Assembly (NCBI GenBank): GCA_949317995.1
Contig: OX439037.1
Coordinates: forward strand, 52,176,080 to 52,240,079
Direction of reading: 5' to 3'
Origin: Acholoe squamosa
Taxonomy: Eukaryota > Annelida > Polychaeta > Phyllodocida > Polynoidae
DNA length: 64,000 nucleotides
This document shows, in pieces, positions 30,122-40,969 of the stretch. Position 1 is the stretch's first letter. Each line of letters begins with the position of its first letter. The notes under the pieces are model-generated. The model was not told the DNA's origin. It saw only the letters and a program-made list of their open reading frames with translations, and did not search any database. The position numbers were made by a program, and so were the translations under genes.

Positions 30122-32821
30122 TGGTATGTCAAGTTAAATCAACTCTCAAGTCTTAATGTGTGCCATGCATAGGCTATTGTAGTTCCCAATGTTTTGAGTA
30201 CTGCCTCAGGCTACTCAAGTTATTATTAGAATATCAGTAAAAGCAACAAAAATGGATAGTGAAGGATTAGACTCTGCAGAAAGACTACACAGGCAGCCTG
30301 CAAACAACTTGTCTAATATGATAAGAGACTACCAGGTCCTCTTAAAGTTCATTTAGTCCAACTTGTATTGTGTATTCTCAAAAGTTTTCTAGCCTTATTT
30401 TGTGCTAGAAATGTCTCCATTGATTAGGACATGATTTAGATATATGATTAGACTTATGTTTGTTATAAGTTTTATTTTTATTCTTATATTCCTTACTGTA
30501 ATTTTCAAGTGTAGTCTTCATATACAAACCATAGTTTTGCCTTTACAAGGCAAGAGTTTAGAGTAGTGGCGATAGGATTACAATGATTATAGGGTATGAA
30601 TTGAGCTATAGTAGTGGGTCATTCGGCGACCTGAGGATAGTAGTTTTATGGAGTGAAGGTTGTGGATCTGACAGGGTTTGGATGGACAGGCATTCATAGG
30701 TTCAAATAGATGGGGAATTGGCTCAGTCAGATGGAGATGAGTCACCACAGAGAGAGTGATAGGTAGGGGTCCGCATAGAAAGTGATATTGTGACATACCC
30801 TCTGTGCAGTACATGAATACATTGTACAAAAACTGTGTCTCTTAAGTAAGTTCTATAGAGGGGTTTCACAAAGTTAGTACCTCACAGATCTTGTATGGCA
30901 GCCATGTTGAGGCAAAACTTTTGCCATAGACTTATCATTACAAGTTTCACCTGTTAGGGTGCTGAAACAACTAGCCAATTTCTCAATCTCAATCTAGGAT
31001 CAGTAATCCCAAAACATTGGCAACAATTCATGACAAAGAAACAATTTACTGTTTTATTTCACACATTGTGCTCCAACATAGCCAGTGTACATCATTTTTA
31101 CGTAGCAGACTCACAGTAAATGCCTAAATGAAACCACTGTATATAATGTTTTCATACCAATGATACAGGTACAAACTGAGCACCATTTGAATATGTTCTG
31201 CAATATTATCCTAATAGATTCTACATATAAGCTTATCAATTCTTGAAGATAAATAGGTTTGTTACACATGCATTGTTTATTCTACATATGTCCTATTTTT
31301 TCGTATATTCTCCTACTTTTGTCCTACTTTTTGAAAATTTACAGTCCTACTTTTTCGAAGGGGTCTGCTGGGCACCCTGTTACCTACCTACCCTAATTTT
31401 TTTACCCGGTTACACAAACACATTGTTTTTTAGGCCATTGGCGGGGTTAGAGGCGTTTCCTCTGTGTGTGTGTATTTTTCCAATTTTATTCCAGCAGATA
31501 GTTTATGAAGAAAAAATTGTCCAAAAATGCACCACCCTCCTCCAAATTATCCCTACCCCTCCTCCTATAAACGTTCCAGGGATCCCACCATTTACGGGGC
31601 ATGGTTTAAACTGACATTTATCGGCTTTTACCTGACCAAATATTAGATAATTCACGGGTTCACGAAAAAGTTCATCAGCTCCGAAACCAGGATGTTAAAG
31701 AAATTTTCCAAATTCGCATGAAATCTTAACAATCACCCCCTTAACATAGTCAAAATACCATTTTTAACTGACTTTTCCCCAAAATATCTTCTTAACTGAC
31801 TTTTAACTGACCTATCAAGAAAAAAAAATTAACTGACTTTTAACTGACCAGTGGGAACCCTGACGTTCTCATGGCAATGATAGACTCCAAGAAGTTGCAT
31901 AACTTTTATGCAACTAGCTACTATGGTACAAATGAATCAGAACCAAGGTTTAGTCAGACGCCCAGAGTGTGCCTTACGCATTGGAATTAGTTGTCTTTTA
32001 ACAACCAACATGCCAAATAGATTATCAATACACAATAACAAAAAATGTGGGCAGTATTGGAGCAAGAATTATCAAATTGAATGACACAGCGGGGATGTAT
32101 TAGACATTTACGCAATGTTATGTACATTGTCAAAATTTGAAATCATTCATACAAATATATTTCATTAAATAACACCAAAAAAACACATGGATGCCTTTAT
32201 AGTACAACATGTTTGTAACTGCATCTGAGTCAACAAGGTAAAAGCTACCTCACAGAGGTATTCTTTACCTTGTTGACCCTATTGTAGTTACAACCTTATT
32301 GCACAAAGGCTGCGACATGCAGAGCACCTCACCTAATAAACGTATCCTGTGAGCATACAATATAAAGTGTGCAATGTAAACTATTTCATACAACAAATCT
32401 CGATAGAATCAAATTGCACTCAACGGACACTTAAACTCTACCTGGTTTGTCTTGGGGTAGGCTTTCTTTGAGAAAACATCTTAGTAAATGTTTCCAAGAG
32501 GAGGCTTTGAACACCTAAACATCACCTATCCCTTACACAGGAATGCCTGTTAACCTTAGATTTTCCCATCTTATTTTGTTTTTGATTTCTCCCTTCTTCT
32601 TTTGGAGGAAATCCACAAGTTACATTTCACAGTGGCAGGGCCCTAAGCATATTTGTCAAATTAGACCGATCCCATGCTGAAATTAAAAAAACAACATGGT
32701 ATTGGTGTTATGAACACATTTAGTACATCCTTCAACTATTTTTTATGTACATGCAAGAACATCAATCAGCAAGCATAGACTAGACGTGGGCAGAATGGCA
32801 GAGGTTAAGGAACAGTCCATG
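30122..32821. other. Non-coding stretch
   Basis: No gene supported. A minus-strand open frame at 30587-30829 (80 codons) has no recognisable domain. Two short blocks with repeated TCCTACTTTTT near 31.3 kb resemble sequence at 29.49 kb. Confidence 0.5.
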
Positions 32822-33290
32822 TCACAGACAAGTGTAGCCGGAGCGGGTAGGGAGGTGCACGGGACTGCTCAGGTCGTAGACAAGGAGACTAGGCCCACCA
32901 GTGAAGGTGTCGGCACTCTGTGTTACACCATTGACGTTGGCACCTTTGAAAATGTCACCACTCTGAATGGTACCACTGTCGTCACCAGACACAAGTGGGG
33001 ATGAAGTCGTGACCTGGCTGGACATTGGATTTTGGCCTTGGAGCTGTGCGCTTGCAGGTGTGGCATTACTGACGGCGCATGAATTGAAGTAGAATGGGTT
33101 GGCAGGGATATAGACTGGACTGGTTGTAAAAGGTGTAGGGCGTAGCAGGTCATAGTCCGGACTGAGGGGACTGTGACTAGGGATGGTGAGACACTTCAAT
33201 GATGGGTAATCATACAAAGGGCTGTGAACACTACAGCTACAACTAACAGACACAGCACAGTTGGTATGTGAAGGGGTCCATATGAGTCTG
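32822..33290 (-). CDS. Overlapping ORF, Ser/Thr/Pro/Tyr-rich, possibly the tail of the 33.2-33.7 kb gene
   Basis: Opens after a stop near 33292 and overlaps the last about 95 bp of the upstream ORF in another frame. It contains SPLYDYPSLKCL, SPLSPDYDLLRP and TSPVYIPANPFYF, which look like a cytoplasmic tail with tyrosine motifs, and ends at 32822. No ATG near its beginning. It could be read after a frameshift or alternative splice from the glutamine-rich ORF, or it could be 3' UTR that is open by chance. Confidence 0.35.
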
Positions 33291-33732
33291 CTCCCTCTTT
33301 ATGAGGCTTCACACCATTTTGAAAGGCGTGTTTGAACTGTTTCTGATGTTCCTGAACATTAGATTGTTGCTCCACCTTCTGCAAACTTTGCCGTTTTTGC
33401 AGCCGATGCAGCTGATAGGGAGTTAATTGTTGATGCTGCTGATATTGTTTCTGCTTTTGATGTCGAGGGCTTTTCTTCGGTCTCTTTGTCTGTTGTCTCT
33501 GTACTTTAGGTAGATAAAGTTTTTGATGTTGTTGATGTAGCAGTGCTTGCTCCTGCTTCTCAAGTTTGTGCTTCATCTGCTCACGTTCAAGACGTTTTAA
33601 TTCCTCCTGGTATTGTATCTGACGTGGTTGTTGAGAATGCGGCCATAGTTGTTGCCAATGTTGATCCTGTTGCTGCATGTATTGTGGTGCTTGGTGGCTG
33701 GGCTGACTGGCATCTTGGATGATCACCATCAT
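33196..33732 (-). CDS. Glutamine-rich coiled-coil protein with C-terminal membrane segment
   Basis: 178 codons from ATG at 33732; an in-frame TGA lies just upstream, so this is the first possible start. Residues about 20-145 are Gln/Lys/His-rich with heptad character (YQEELKRLEREQMKHKLEKQ). Residues about 155-175 (IPTVLCLLVVAVVFTALCMI) form a single hydrophobic span followed by only THH, a tail-anchored layout. A good minus-strand acceptor (TTTTGTGTTGTCAG) at about 33757 suggests a 5'-UTR intron upstream. No family recognised. Glutamine-rich low-complexity sequence can be open by chance, so the call is moderate. Confidence 0.45.
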   Translation of the reverse strand: MMVIIQDASQPSHQAPQYMQQQDQHWQQLWPHSQQPRQIQYQEELKRLEREQMKHKLEKQEQALLHQQHQKLYLPKVQRQQTKRPKKSPRHQKQKQYQQHQQLTPYQLHRLQKRQSLQKVEQQSNVQEHQKQFKHAFQNGVKPHKEGADSYGPLHIPTVLCLLVVAVVFTALCMITHH

Positions 33733-33799
33733 AGCCCCGTCCTCTCATCCAGGTGGCTGACAACACAAAACAAAATGTTGGTAAATCTTTACAGATTCT

Positions 33800-36160
33800 T
33801 TTGGGCAATGTAAATGGATCGCTGCTATTGAAATGCCAAAAAATGTTGATTTTATTTCAGGTTCAAAACTTTAATTGTCACTGTTGAGGATCAATGACAG
33901 CAGAATCTGTGGCGGGTTTTAAATCATTTCATGATTCGCCCTTTAGCATATGAAATGGCTACATTTTTACTACATCTCTGATGAATGGGGTACGAAGGAA
34001 TCTTTGTGCATCCTCACAAAATTCCAACCCTTTCCATTTTGTTAGAAGAATACTGGTGCCGGCACCATTTCTTTATGCCTTCAGATAAATATAGGTTTAT
34101 TGCATATATAGGTTTATTGCAATGTACCCCTATTGGTGTGCTGTCATGGCGCTGCAGGCAGGTAACTCCTTAACTGACACGTGTGTCTCTATGAACATGC
34201 AGGGCCAGTGAAATGAATTGCAGTAGACGGGATGGGAGGGACATGCTTAAGCCATAAGGGGGACCCTCATGTATGAGAAACAGAACCTACCCGGGTAGTA
34301 TATAGCTGTATGTATGTAGGCCTACTGGAAGCTCCACTGTAGAACAATGCAAAAGTACCACCCTAGTTGTGCCTTACAGTCTAACCTTCTACGAGACGTG
34401 TCTTACAAGTAAAGTTTACCTTGTGGGGTATCTAGTAAGACCTCAAATATTGAAATAATGTAAAAACATCCATTTTCTTTTGGGTTAAAATTGCAGAGAA
34501 AAGCTAGGGTCGACTGATCCTGTTTTGCTAGGGTTTTGCCTGAAACCAGAGTGGAATTTATATGTACTCCCTAGCACAGCAGGCTGAACACAAGAACTGC
34601 GTAGGTGCTGTTTTGAATATGGGGATGAGAGTTTAAAGACAAATGCTGCTCGGTACACAGAAGCCACCTGGTGGCAGAAATCAAAACTCATCAATTATAC
34701 TATTTCATCAATTATACTATTTTAATTGTATTTCTTATCCTAACTGGACCACTTTACCTGTATTTTTTCAGTTCATTTTTTATCACTATAGATACATTAG
34801 AGATATCTATATGCCATTTGAATTCCCATAGGGTCTTACAGTTAAGGGGAAATTAATATTTTTTAAAAATTCACAACTTTTTCATTTCAACTGTGACCCC
34901 CGATTTTTCTTTTTTCAAAATGTTTGTATAGATGCCCTCTTTCAATCCAGAGAGCCTTGTAGAAAAATTAGCAGAGGATCAGTATATATGAGAGATGATA
35001 TGAAAAAATAGTTTTTACCATTCATTTCTATAGTTAAGACATTTTATACTTAAATTGTTATACTGTAAAAATAAGCACCGTGACGTAGGGATTTTTTTGC
35101 ATTTTCTTATTGTTAGTACATCAAACTAATATAATCCAGAGTTATTTGAGATTATCAGCAGCAGAACCTGTTTTGGACATCCGGTAGCATTTGTCTTTAA
35201 CAATGGGGGGGGGGGGCTGGAAACCCCCTAAAAAATTTTATCTCCCCCCTTTTGAGGGTCAACATTTTTTCCCCCCCCCCCCCTGGAGGAGTTGAAAATC
35301 GCGGGTGAATGTGCCCATCTAACCTACGGTACCACTAAAAACTGGTAAAATTTTGTTCCCTCCCCCTAGTCTAAAAAGTCACATGATCACCCCTTGACCA
35401 ATCAGGTCGTCGCGATTTTTCCGCTGGTTCCCACGATTTTATGATCGCTGTTTGAATCGGTACCCACGTTGTTAATTTTCCATGCCAGCCCCCCTTTAAA
35501 AGGGCGCGTTTGCATGCGATTTTCGGCCCTTTGGAAGGGTTTAAAAAAAAATTGACCCTCGAGAGGGGGGGCAGAATTTTTTTCATGAGTCCATGCACAA
35601 TCCCACCAGCAATGAATAACCAGCCCCCCCCCCCGTTGTTAAGAAATGATCACTCCCTTAGGGAATGATATTTTTTTTTAATGGGGGGGGGGGGTCTGGT
35701 GTGTTTGAGGGGGGGTAAGAATTTTTTCGTCCCCTTGACCAGGGGGGTCAATATAATAATTAGTTTTCCATAGAATGCTTTTTATTTGGGGGGGGGTCAA
35801 AAAAGTTTTGGCCCCTCAAGAGGGGGGGGGGGCAGAATTTTGTCTGCGCGCAAATCTGACACTCCCTAAGGTGTCACAGCAGTATTCTGCCCCAGTAAAC
35901 CTAGGACAGCTAAATAGATCTAGTCCCAACTAAAAACAGTGTTTTGCTTGGTATAATCAGTGCCAGGGGACCTTATTTCACATAATGATCTATCCTTAGC
36001 CCTATTAGTATTAGTGCCGTTGTTGCATGCAGAATGTCGCCACCATGCAAAATGTTTCCAGCATTCTCTTAACAGACTTTGCAACCTCTAAATTGTTTGG
36101 CGCTCGGATTGAAAGATCTGCTGGGAGAGTGATAAAGGTTGCTTAATCTTGAAACAAATA
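33800..36160. other. Non-coding stretch with G/C-run repeats
   Basis: No gene supported. From about 35190 to 35850, long G or C runs alternate with T runs and short GAGGGG/CCCCTC inverted pieces (for example near 35820 CCCCTCAAGAGGGGGGGG). Similar pieces occur at 540-640 and 36.45 kb. These look like a decayed, partly palindromic dispersed repeat. Confidence 0.5.
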
Positions 36161-36167
36161 GTTTTTT

Positions 36168-36173
36168 TTTATT
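36168..36173 (-). terminator. Possible polyadenylation signal AATAAA
   Basis: Minus-strand AATAAA about 415 bp downstream of the stop codon at 36588. Position is plausible for the acidic repeat-protein gene, but it lies in a T-rich run. Confidence 0.3.
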
Positions 36174-36587
36174 GAAAGGAAGAAACCATGATAATATCCC
36201 TCTCCTCTTATAGAAATCGAAAAAAACAACAACCCTAATGATACTGCCCCTATGCCGTAGAACTATGATTAATGCAAAGACTGTGTAACTTGATTTTTCG
36301 CGGAAACATTGCTCATGGAGCGACATTTTGCATATTACACCGTGACTCCCTAAGTCCGATAGCCTAAGAAGGAGGGAGAAGGGGCCATCCACATTATCAT
36401 ATACCTTCAGTATTTCAAAATTGGCAAAAAAAAAAACATGACGAGGAGGGGAGGGGGGTCAAAAAAGGTCAAATTTTGTATAACGTCATTTATGGATGGC
36501 CCCGAATGACTCAATGAGGCCTCAGCCTATTTAGCACATCCTACCTTGTAATACTAGGCCAGACGATGACAGCCTCTTGCTCCCGCC

Positions 36588-37997
36588 TCAATGAAATGTA
36601 GGCCTATCCCATTCACCTCTGTCTGTGTCTGCACATTCAGTGTCCGGGCAGTCTGTGTCCGCACATTCAGTGTCCAGGCAGTCTGTGTCCACACATTCTG
36701 TATCCGGGAAGTCAGTGTCTGCACATTCGGTGTCCGGGCAGTCAGTGTCTGCACATTCGGTGTCCAGGCAGTCTGTGTCCGCACATTCGGTGTCCGGGAA
36801 GTCAGTGTCTGCACATTCTGTGTCAGGGCAGTCTGTGTCCGCACATTCTGTATCCAGGCAGTCAGTTTCTGAATCATCATGGAAATCTTCGTTTCCAGAG
36901 TCAAAGAATTCAGTTGCTGCATCATCGATATCCTCCAAATCCGAGTCTTGACACACAGTGGTTGCATCATCAAGGTGTGTTTCAGGATCATCATCATCGT
37001 CATCATCATCAGCCAAACTTTCTGTGTCTGCCTCTGCATCTGTATCAAAGCACCCCCTGTATGTATCTGTATCTCCATAATCGGAACATTCTGAGTCAGA
37101 GTCACTTTGTTGCAAATGGCTTGTATCTGGGCAGCGTATTACATGATCTGTGCAGGTATCATGTGCATTACCTAGGAAGTCACTGTCTGCCTCATCTAGG
37201 TAGGCATTATGTGTAGGCCTATTGTTAGGGCAGGCATCATGTGAAGGCCTATTTTCTGGGCAGGCATCATGTGTAGGCATATTATCTGGGCAGGCATCAT
37301 GTGTAGGCCTATTGTCTGGGCAGGCATCATGTGTAGGCCTATTGTCTGGACAGGCATCATGTGTAGGCCTATTGTCTGGGAAGGCATCATGTGTAGGCCT
37401 ATTGTATGCGCAGGCATCATGTGTAGGCCTATTGTCTGGGAAGGCATCATGTGTAGGCCTATTGTATGCACAGGCATCATGTGTAGGCCTATTGTTAGGG
37501 CAGGCATCATGTGTAGGCCTATTGTTAGGGCAGGCATCATGTGTAGGCCTATTGTTATGGCAGGCATCATGTGTAGGCCTATTGTCTGGGCAGGCATCAT
37601 GTGTATCGTCTGGGCAGGCATCATGTGTATCGTCTGGGCAGTCATAATTATTGTCTGGGCAGTAGGTGACAAAACACTCTCTGTTCCTTTTCAGACAGTC
37701 TGCCTCTACCTCCTCTCCCAATAAACAGTCAAGATCATCAAACTTTCTTTTCTTCCTCCATTGCTCAGTTTCCTGGACCTCCTCTGCATGGAACTGTTGA
37801 TATCCTCCTGCCATGATAGGACTATGTAGTGTGGGATGAGGGTGTTGGATGTGACCAGTGCCTCCATGGTCTGTGAGTTGTTCCCTGGGCGGCAGGTGAT
37901 GGCCCCAGCTGGATGAGGGTACTAGGCACGATTGGCTGAGGTGGGTGTCATCTAAGGAAACGGCAAGAGGCTTTCTCTTGTCCCTCTTGTGAGACAT
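36588..37997 (-). CDS. Acidic Cys-containing repeat protein, single exon, unknown family
   Basis: 469 codons from ATG at 37997 to TGA at 36588. The frame is open 45 codons further up, but that part has no ATG and would precede the predicted transcription start. N-terminal about 110 residues are non-repetitive, with basic clusters MSHKRDKRKPLAVSLDD and EQWRKKRKFDDLDCLLGEE (possible nuclear localisation signal). Next come about 15 copies of a 10-residue repeat THDACPDNRP, a central acidic stretch with a run of aspartates, and about 9 copies of a second 10-residue repeat DTECADTDCP. Both arrays have 30-bp DNA units. Repeat arrays stay open in several frames, but the non-repetitive flanks share only this frame, which supports a real gene. 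Function unknown. Confidence 0.55.
   Translation of the reverse strand: MSHKRDKRKPLAVSLDDTHLSQSCLVPSSSWGHHLPPREQLTDHGGTGHIQHPHPTLHSPIMAGGYQQFHAEEVQETEQWRKKRKFDDLDCLLGEEVEADCLKRNRECFVTYCPDNNYDCPDDTHDACPDDTHDACPDNRPTHDACHNNRPTHDACPNNRPTHDACPNNRPTHDACAYNRPTHDAFPDNRPTHDACAYNRPTHDAFPDNRPTHDACPDNRPTHDACPDNRPTHDACPDNMPTHDACPENRPSHDACPNNRPTHNAYLDEADSDFLGNAHDTCTDHVIRCPDTSHLQQSDSDSECSDYGDTDTYRGCFDTDAEADTESLADDDDDDDDPETHLDDATTVCQDSDLEDIDDAATEFFDSGNEDFHDDSETDCLDTECADTDCPDTECADTDFPDTECADTDCLDTECADTDCPDTECADTDFPDTECVDTDCLDTECADTDCPDTECADTDRGEWDRPTFH
36605..36870. repeat. 30-bp coding tandem repeat (array 2)
   Basis: About nine units of GGGCAGTCTGTGTCCGCACA plus TTCAGTGTCC (+ strand), encoding DTECADTDCP on the minus strand. 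Confidence 0.85.
37195..37640. repeat. 30-bp coding tandem repeat (array 1)
   Basis: About fifteen units of GGCAGGCATCATGTGTAGGC plus CTATTGTCTG (+ strand), encoding THDACPDNRP on the minus strand. Confidence 0.88.
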
Positions 37998-38148
37998 ATC
38001 GATCCGTCCTAATTCAACAGGGGTCAGTAGGTTACAAAACCATGCACTGTAGAAGGGGGCTCTTGTAGAAGATCGAAGGACCGTAGATGTCTGAGGCTCT
38101 GCTGATAGAGAATGACCCCGGGAGAATGACACTACTTGTATTTCTACC

Positions 38149-38154
38149 TATATA
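38149..38154 (-). promoter_or_regulatory. TATA box of the acidic repeat-protein gene
   Basis: GCTATATAGG on the minus strand, 150 bp upstream of ATG 37997, giving a 5' UTR of roughly 120 nt. A CCAAT box (38274-38278) lies about 120 bp further upstream. The sequence is one mismatch from a serum-response CArG box (CCTATATAGC on the + strand). Confidence 0.45.
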
Positions 38155-38273
38155 GCAGTGAGAGAAGGGCCCCTCTCTAGACTATACCCGGAGTCTACTG
38201 TCCTAGTGAGGGTCCATATTGTGCCTGTCTGTTACAACCTGGAAATACTACTGGCACTAGTCACATCGTGTGA

Positions 38274-38278
38274 CCAAT
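38274..38278. promoter_or_regulatory. CCAAT box
   Basis: TGACCAATCAGG upstream of the TATA-like box at 38149. CCAAT boxes act in either orientation. Confidence 0.35.
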
Positions 38279-38408
38279 CAGGTAATTACCCATTACACAT
38301 ATCAGTGTCATGGCCGGGCTTACCCCCCCCCTCCATCCGCTACGTCCCTACCCACCCACCTATGCACTTTGTCGACTAGACACCCTGCAGCGTTGCACCC
38401 CTACAAGG

Positions 38409-38550
38409 GGTGTGGATGGGGGGTCCCCAATGTCACATGTCAATTTTAAGAAATGGTCATGTCACCATGTCGATTTTAAGAAATTGTTCATGTCACCATG
38501 TCAATTTTAAGAAATTGTTCATGTCCCATGTCACTAAGCCTGAAATAGCC
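38409..38550. repeat. 30/31-bp tandem repeat related to the 4.4-kb repeat, inverted
   Basis: Three units of ATGTCAATTTTAAGAAATGG plus TCATGTCACC, preceded by GGGGGGTCCCCAATGTCACATG. The reverse complement matches the 81-bp repeat at 4355-4570 including its GGGGACCCCCCAT end. Confidence 0.75.
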
Positions 38551-38943
38551 CATGTGGCCATAAACACAAAAGTCAATCCTTCACATCGGCTGTGTGCCAC
38601 GTCTCAGCTTCACAGTAAAAATGGGAACAACATTACTGTGCGGGTACCGATGTGAAGTGTGTTCTCGAAGATATTTTCAAACTTATTTTCACTACAACCA
38701 CAGTCGTTGCATGCAGGACCCAGCTCCTTGTATGTCCTCAGATAATATCGTGCTTTCGACTTGACGCTGATACACTGGCTCTATCAGTTTTTTGGTTGGT
38801 GAGAAAATTTTTGAACGTGTCTTTATGACTTTTGTATAGTTTAAATTCTCTAAATCTTTAAGATTAAACGTGGGTGACTAAATTTTAAAGTTGTGTAAGG
38901 TAGGTGAAATTATCAAAAAAACGGTAAAATCCTTGTCCCAACA

Positions 38944-39072
38944 TTGTCATAGAACCATTTCACCACTTCACAGAGACATGTGTCAGTGTCTGCGCATACG
39001 TGGACCACACACACCTGAGGGAATAGAAAAAAGGAGAAAATAGATCCTTTTAAGTGGGTTAGAAAAGTCCAG
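38944..39072 (+). mobile_element. Diverged SINE body fragment
   Basis: TTCACAGAGACATGTGTCAG ... CCTTTTAAGTGGGTTAGAAA matches the shared body of the three SINE copies with many differences. The head is not present. Confidence 0.6.
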
Positions 39073-39691
39073 AGATTCCTTGTACCGTAGTGTGTACTGT
39101 ACTGCTTCATTGTAGAAACTACAGTGATTCATTATAATGCAACAACAGTGGTTCATTGTTCAGTTTAACGAGAATCCATGATAGGAATTGTGGATATTTT
39201 TAGAGTGAATATTCATTGCGAGAAAATTCTGATTAGACATCACTGTCACAAATGAGGACATGTGTCCATGTCACAAATGAGGACATGTGTCCATGTCTGT
39301 GCATATGGACAGCGGCGCTCCCAATATAGAGTTAAGTTAGAGAACTAATCCGCCAGGGCTACCCTACTGGTGACACCTGGGGATATATACATAGGTAGGT
39401 CTACACCCTACTCACTCATCAGGTCTCATGGTCCTAATAGTATCCACACTGAAGGGCACTGCACTGAGGGGTACACCTGACACTTTCTGTATCACACTTT
39501 TAATAGACTTTGCCTTAACTTAGAAAATATATAAAACTAGTTTTAAAATCCAGGACATTCATATTTTCCATATATCACAGTTGAGATAAGGAAAAGGCAA
39601 ATATTTTTAAACCTGAATATAAATATCATTTTGGAAGCCTGTTGTAATTAAATGGTCCAATACACAAAAGTGAGGTTGACCATATATGCAT

Positions 39692-40205
39692 CTTTTTGCA
39701 TTTTCCACTTCTATACATATCCAACTATCATAATCTAAAAGTATTTGAAAATAGCAACAGAACATGAATGATATTTTGGCAGAAAATGAGGTCATAAATT
39801 TTCCCATTGACTCCTATAGGTCTTTCTTCATTACAGCCCTTTCCCAGATAATTAAGCTCGCTGACATGTCACTATTTTTACATTTCCTTCATCGCTATAT
39901 ATATATAAACCTAATGATATCCAGAGGTATAGACAAAAGTCAACACAATCTTTTTGCATTTTCCACTTCTATACATATCCAACTATCATAATCCAAAAGT
40001 ATTTGAAAATAGCAACAGAACTTGAATGATATTTTAGCAGGAAATGAGGCCATAGATTTTCCCATTGACTCCTATAGACCTTCCTTCATTACACCCCTTT
40101 CCCAGAGAATTAAGCTCGGTGATATGTCACTATTTTTACATTTCCTTCATCCCTATATATAAACCTAATGATATCCAAAGGTATAGGCAAAAATCAACAC
40201 AACTT
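39692..40205. repeat. 258-bp tandem duplication
   Basis: CTTTTTGCATTTTCCACTTC starts at 39692 and again at 39950, and the two units match along their length with about 5-8 percent differences. A short third piece (GATATCCAGAGGTATAGG) follows at about 40208-40245. Confidence 0.82.
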
Positions 40206-40459
40206 CTGATATCCAGAGGTATAGGTAAAAATCAACACAACTTCTTTACCACTCATCCACCAGCATTTGTCTTTAATATTATTTGTATGGTCTAGTGTCA
40301 TGTACAAGTATGTTTTTTAGCAGTTTAGTACTACTCTAAAGTACAAAATCCTCATGTATAAGACACACCCCTCACTTTGGTGGCTTGCAAAAAACACAGC
40401 AGTGCTCTATCGTAAAATATCTCATTTGCATAATTAGCCCCACCCCATTGTTTACAAAT

Positions 40460-40960
40460 AAGGGACCACGTGGCTAGGCCGCGTGGATAGGTCACATGTT
40501 GTTTACAAACAAGGGGTCACGTGATCGCACTAATCTCCTAATAAGGTCATGTTATCATGGTAACCAGAATGCCGTCCTCTGATTGGCTGAGAGGTGGTCA
40601 CTAATCCCCTAATTAGGTCAAGGGATGTGGCCTATTATGCAAATGAGGTCAAGGTGAAGGTCACATGACCATAAATGGGCATGCAACACGGAGGGTCCAG
40701 TGATGTCACAGGCCTCTGGTTGGCTGCATGAGGCCACGCCCCCTTGTGACGTCACAGGTCACGTGACCCCCATTTGAATTTCCCGCCAAAAGGGAGCCCT
40801 CTGCTAATCCCCTAAGTAGGTCACGTTACCATGGTTACCAGAATGCTGGCCTCTGATTGGCTGAGAGGTGGTCACGTGACCCCCTAAGTAGGTCATGTTG
40901 CCATGGCAATGGGTTACTTGACCAAATGGAGGCCTCTGATTGGCTGCAGGTCACGTGAGT
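40460..40960. promoter_or_regulatory. Cluster of CACGTG, CCAAT, CRE and E2F motifs
   Basis: Five CACGTG E-boxes (40467, 40518, 40760, 40873, 40952), three TGATTGGCTG CCAAT boxes (about 40580, 40854, 40938), a perfect CRE TGACGTCA (40747-40754) and TTTCCCGCCAAAA, an E2F-type site (40779-40791). Parts are themselves duplicated (TCTGATTGGCTGAGAGGTGG twice), so this may be a promoter/enhancer or a repeat family. It lies 2.3 kb upstream of the acidic repeat-protein gene's TATA box. Confidence 0.45.
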
Positions 40961-40969
40961 TCTTAACTA

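Noticed and set aside
31243..31614. + strand ORF of 123 codons with hydrophobic segments
   Set aside because: T-rich sequence gives Phe/Leu-rich translation; no domain, no splice sites or promoter that support it.
35180..35850. G-quadruplex regulatory region
   Set aside because: Long G runs are present, but the same pattern occurs at three loci as part of a decayed repeat, so a specific regulatory role is not supported.
37222..37724. + strand ORFs of 141 and 151 codons across the 37-kb repeat (GQASCVGLLS repeats)
   Set aside because: The 30-bp unit is open in several frames; only the minus-strand frame continues through non-repetitive sequence on both sides.
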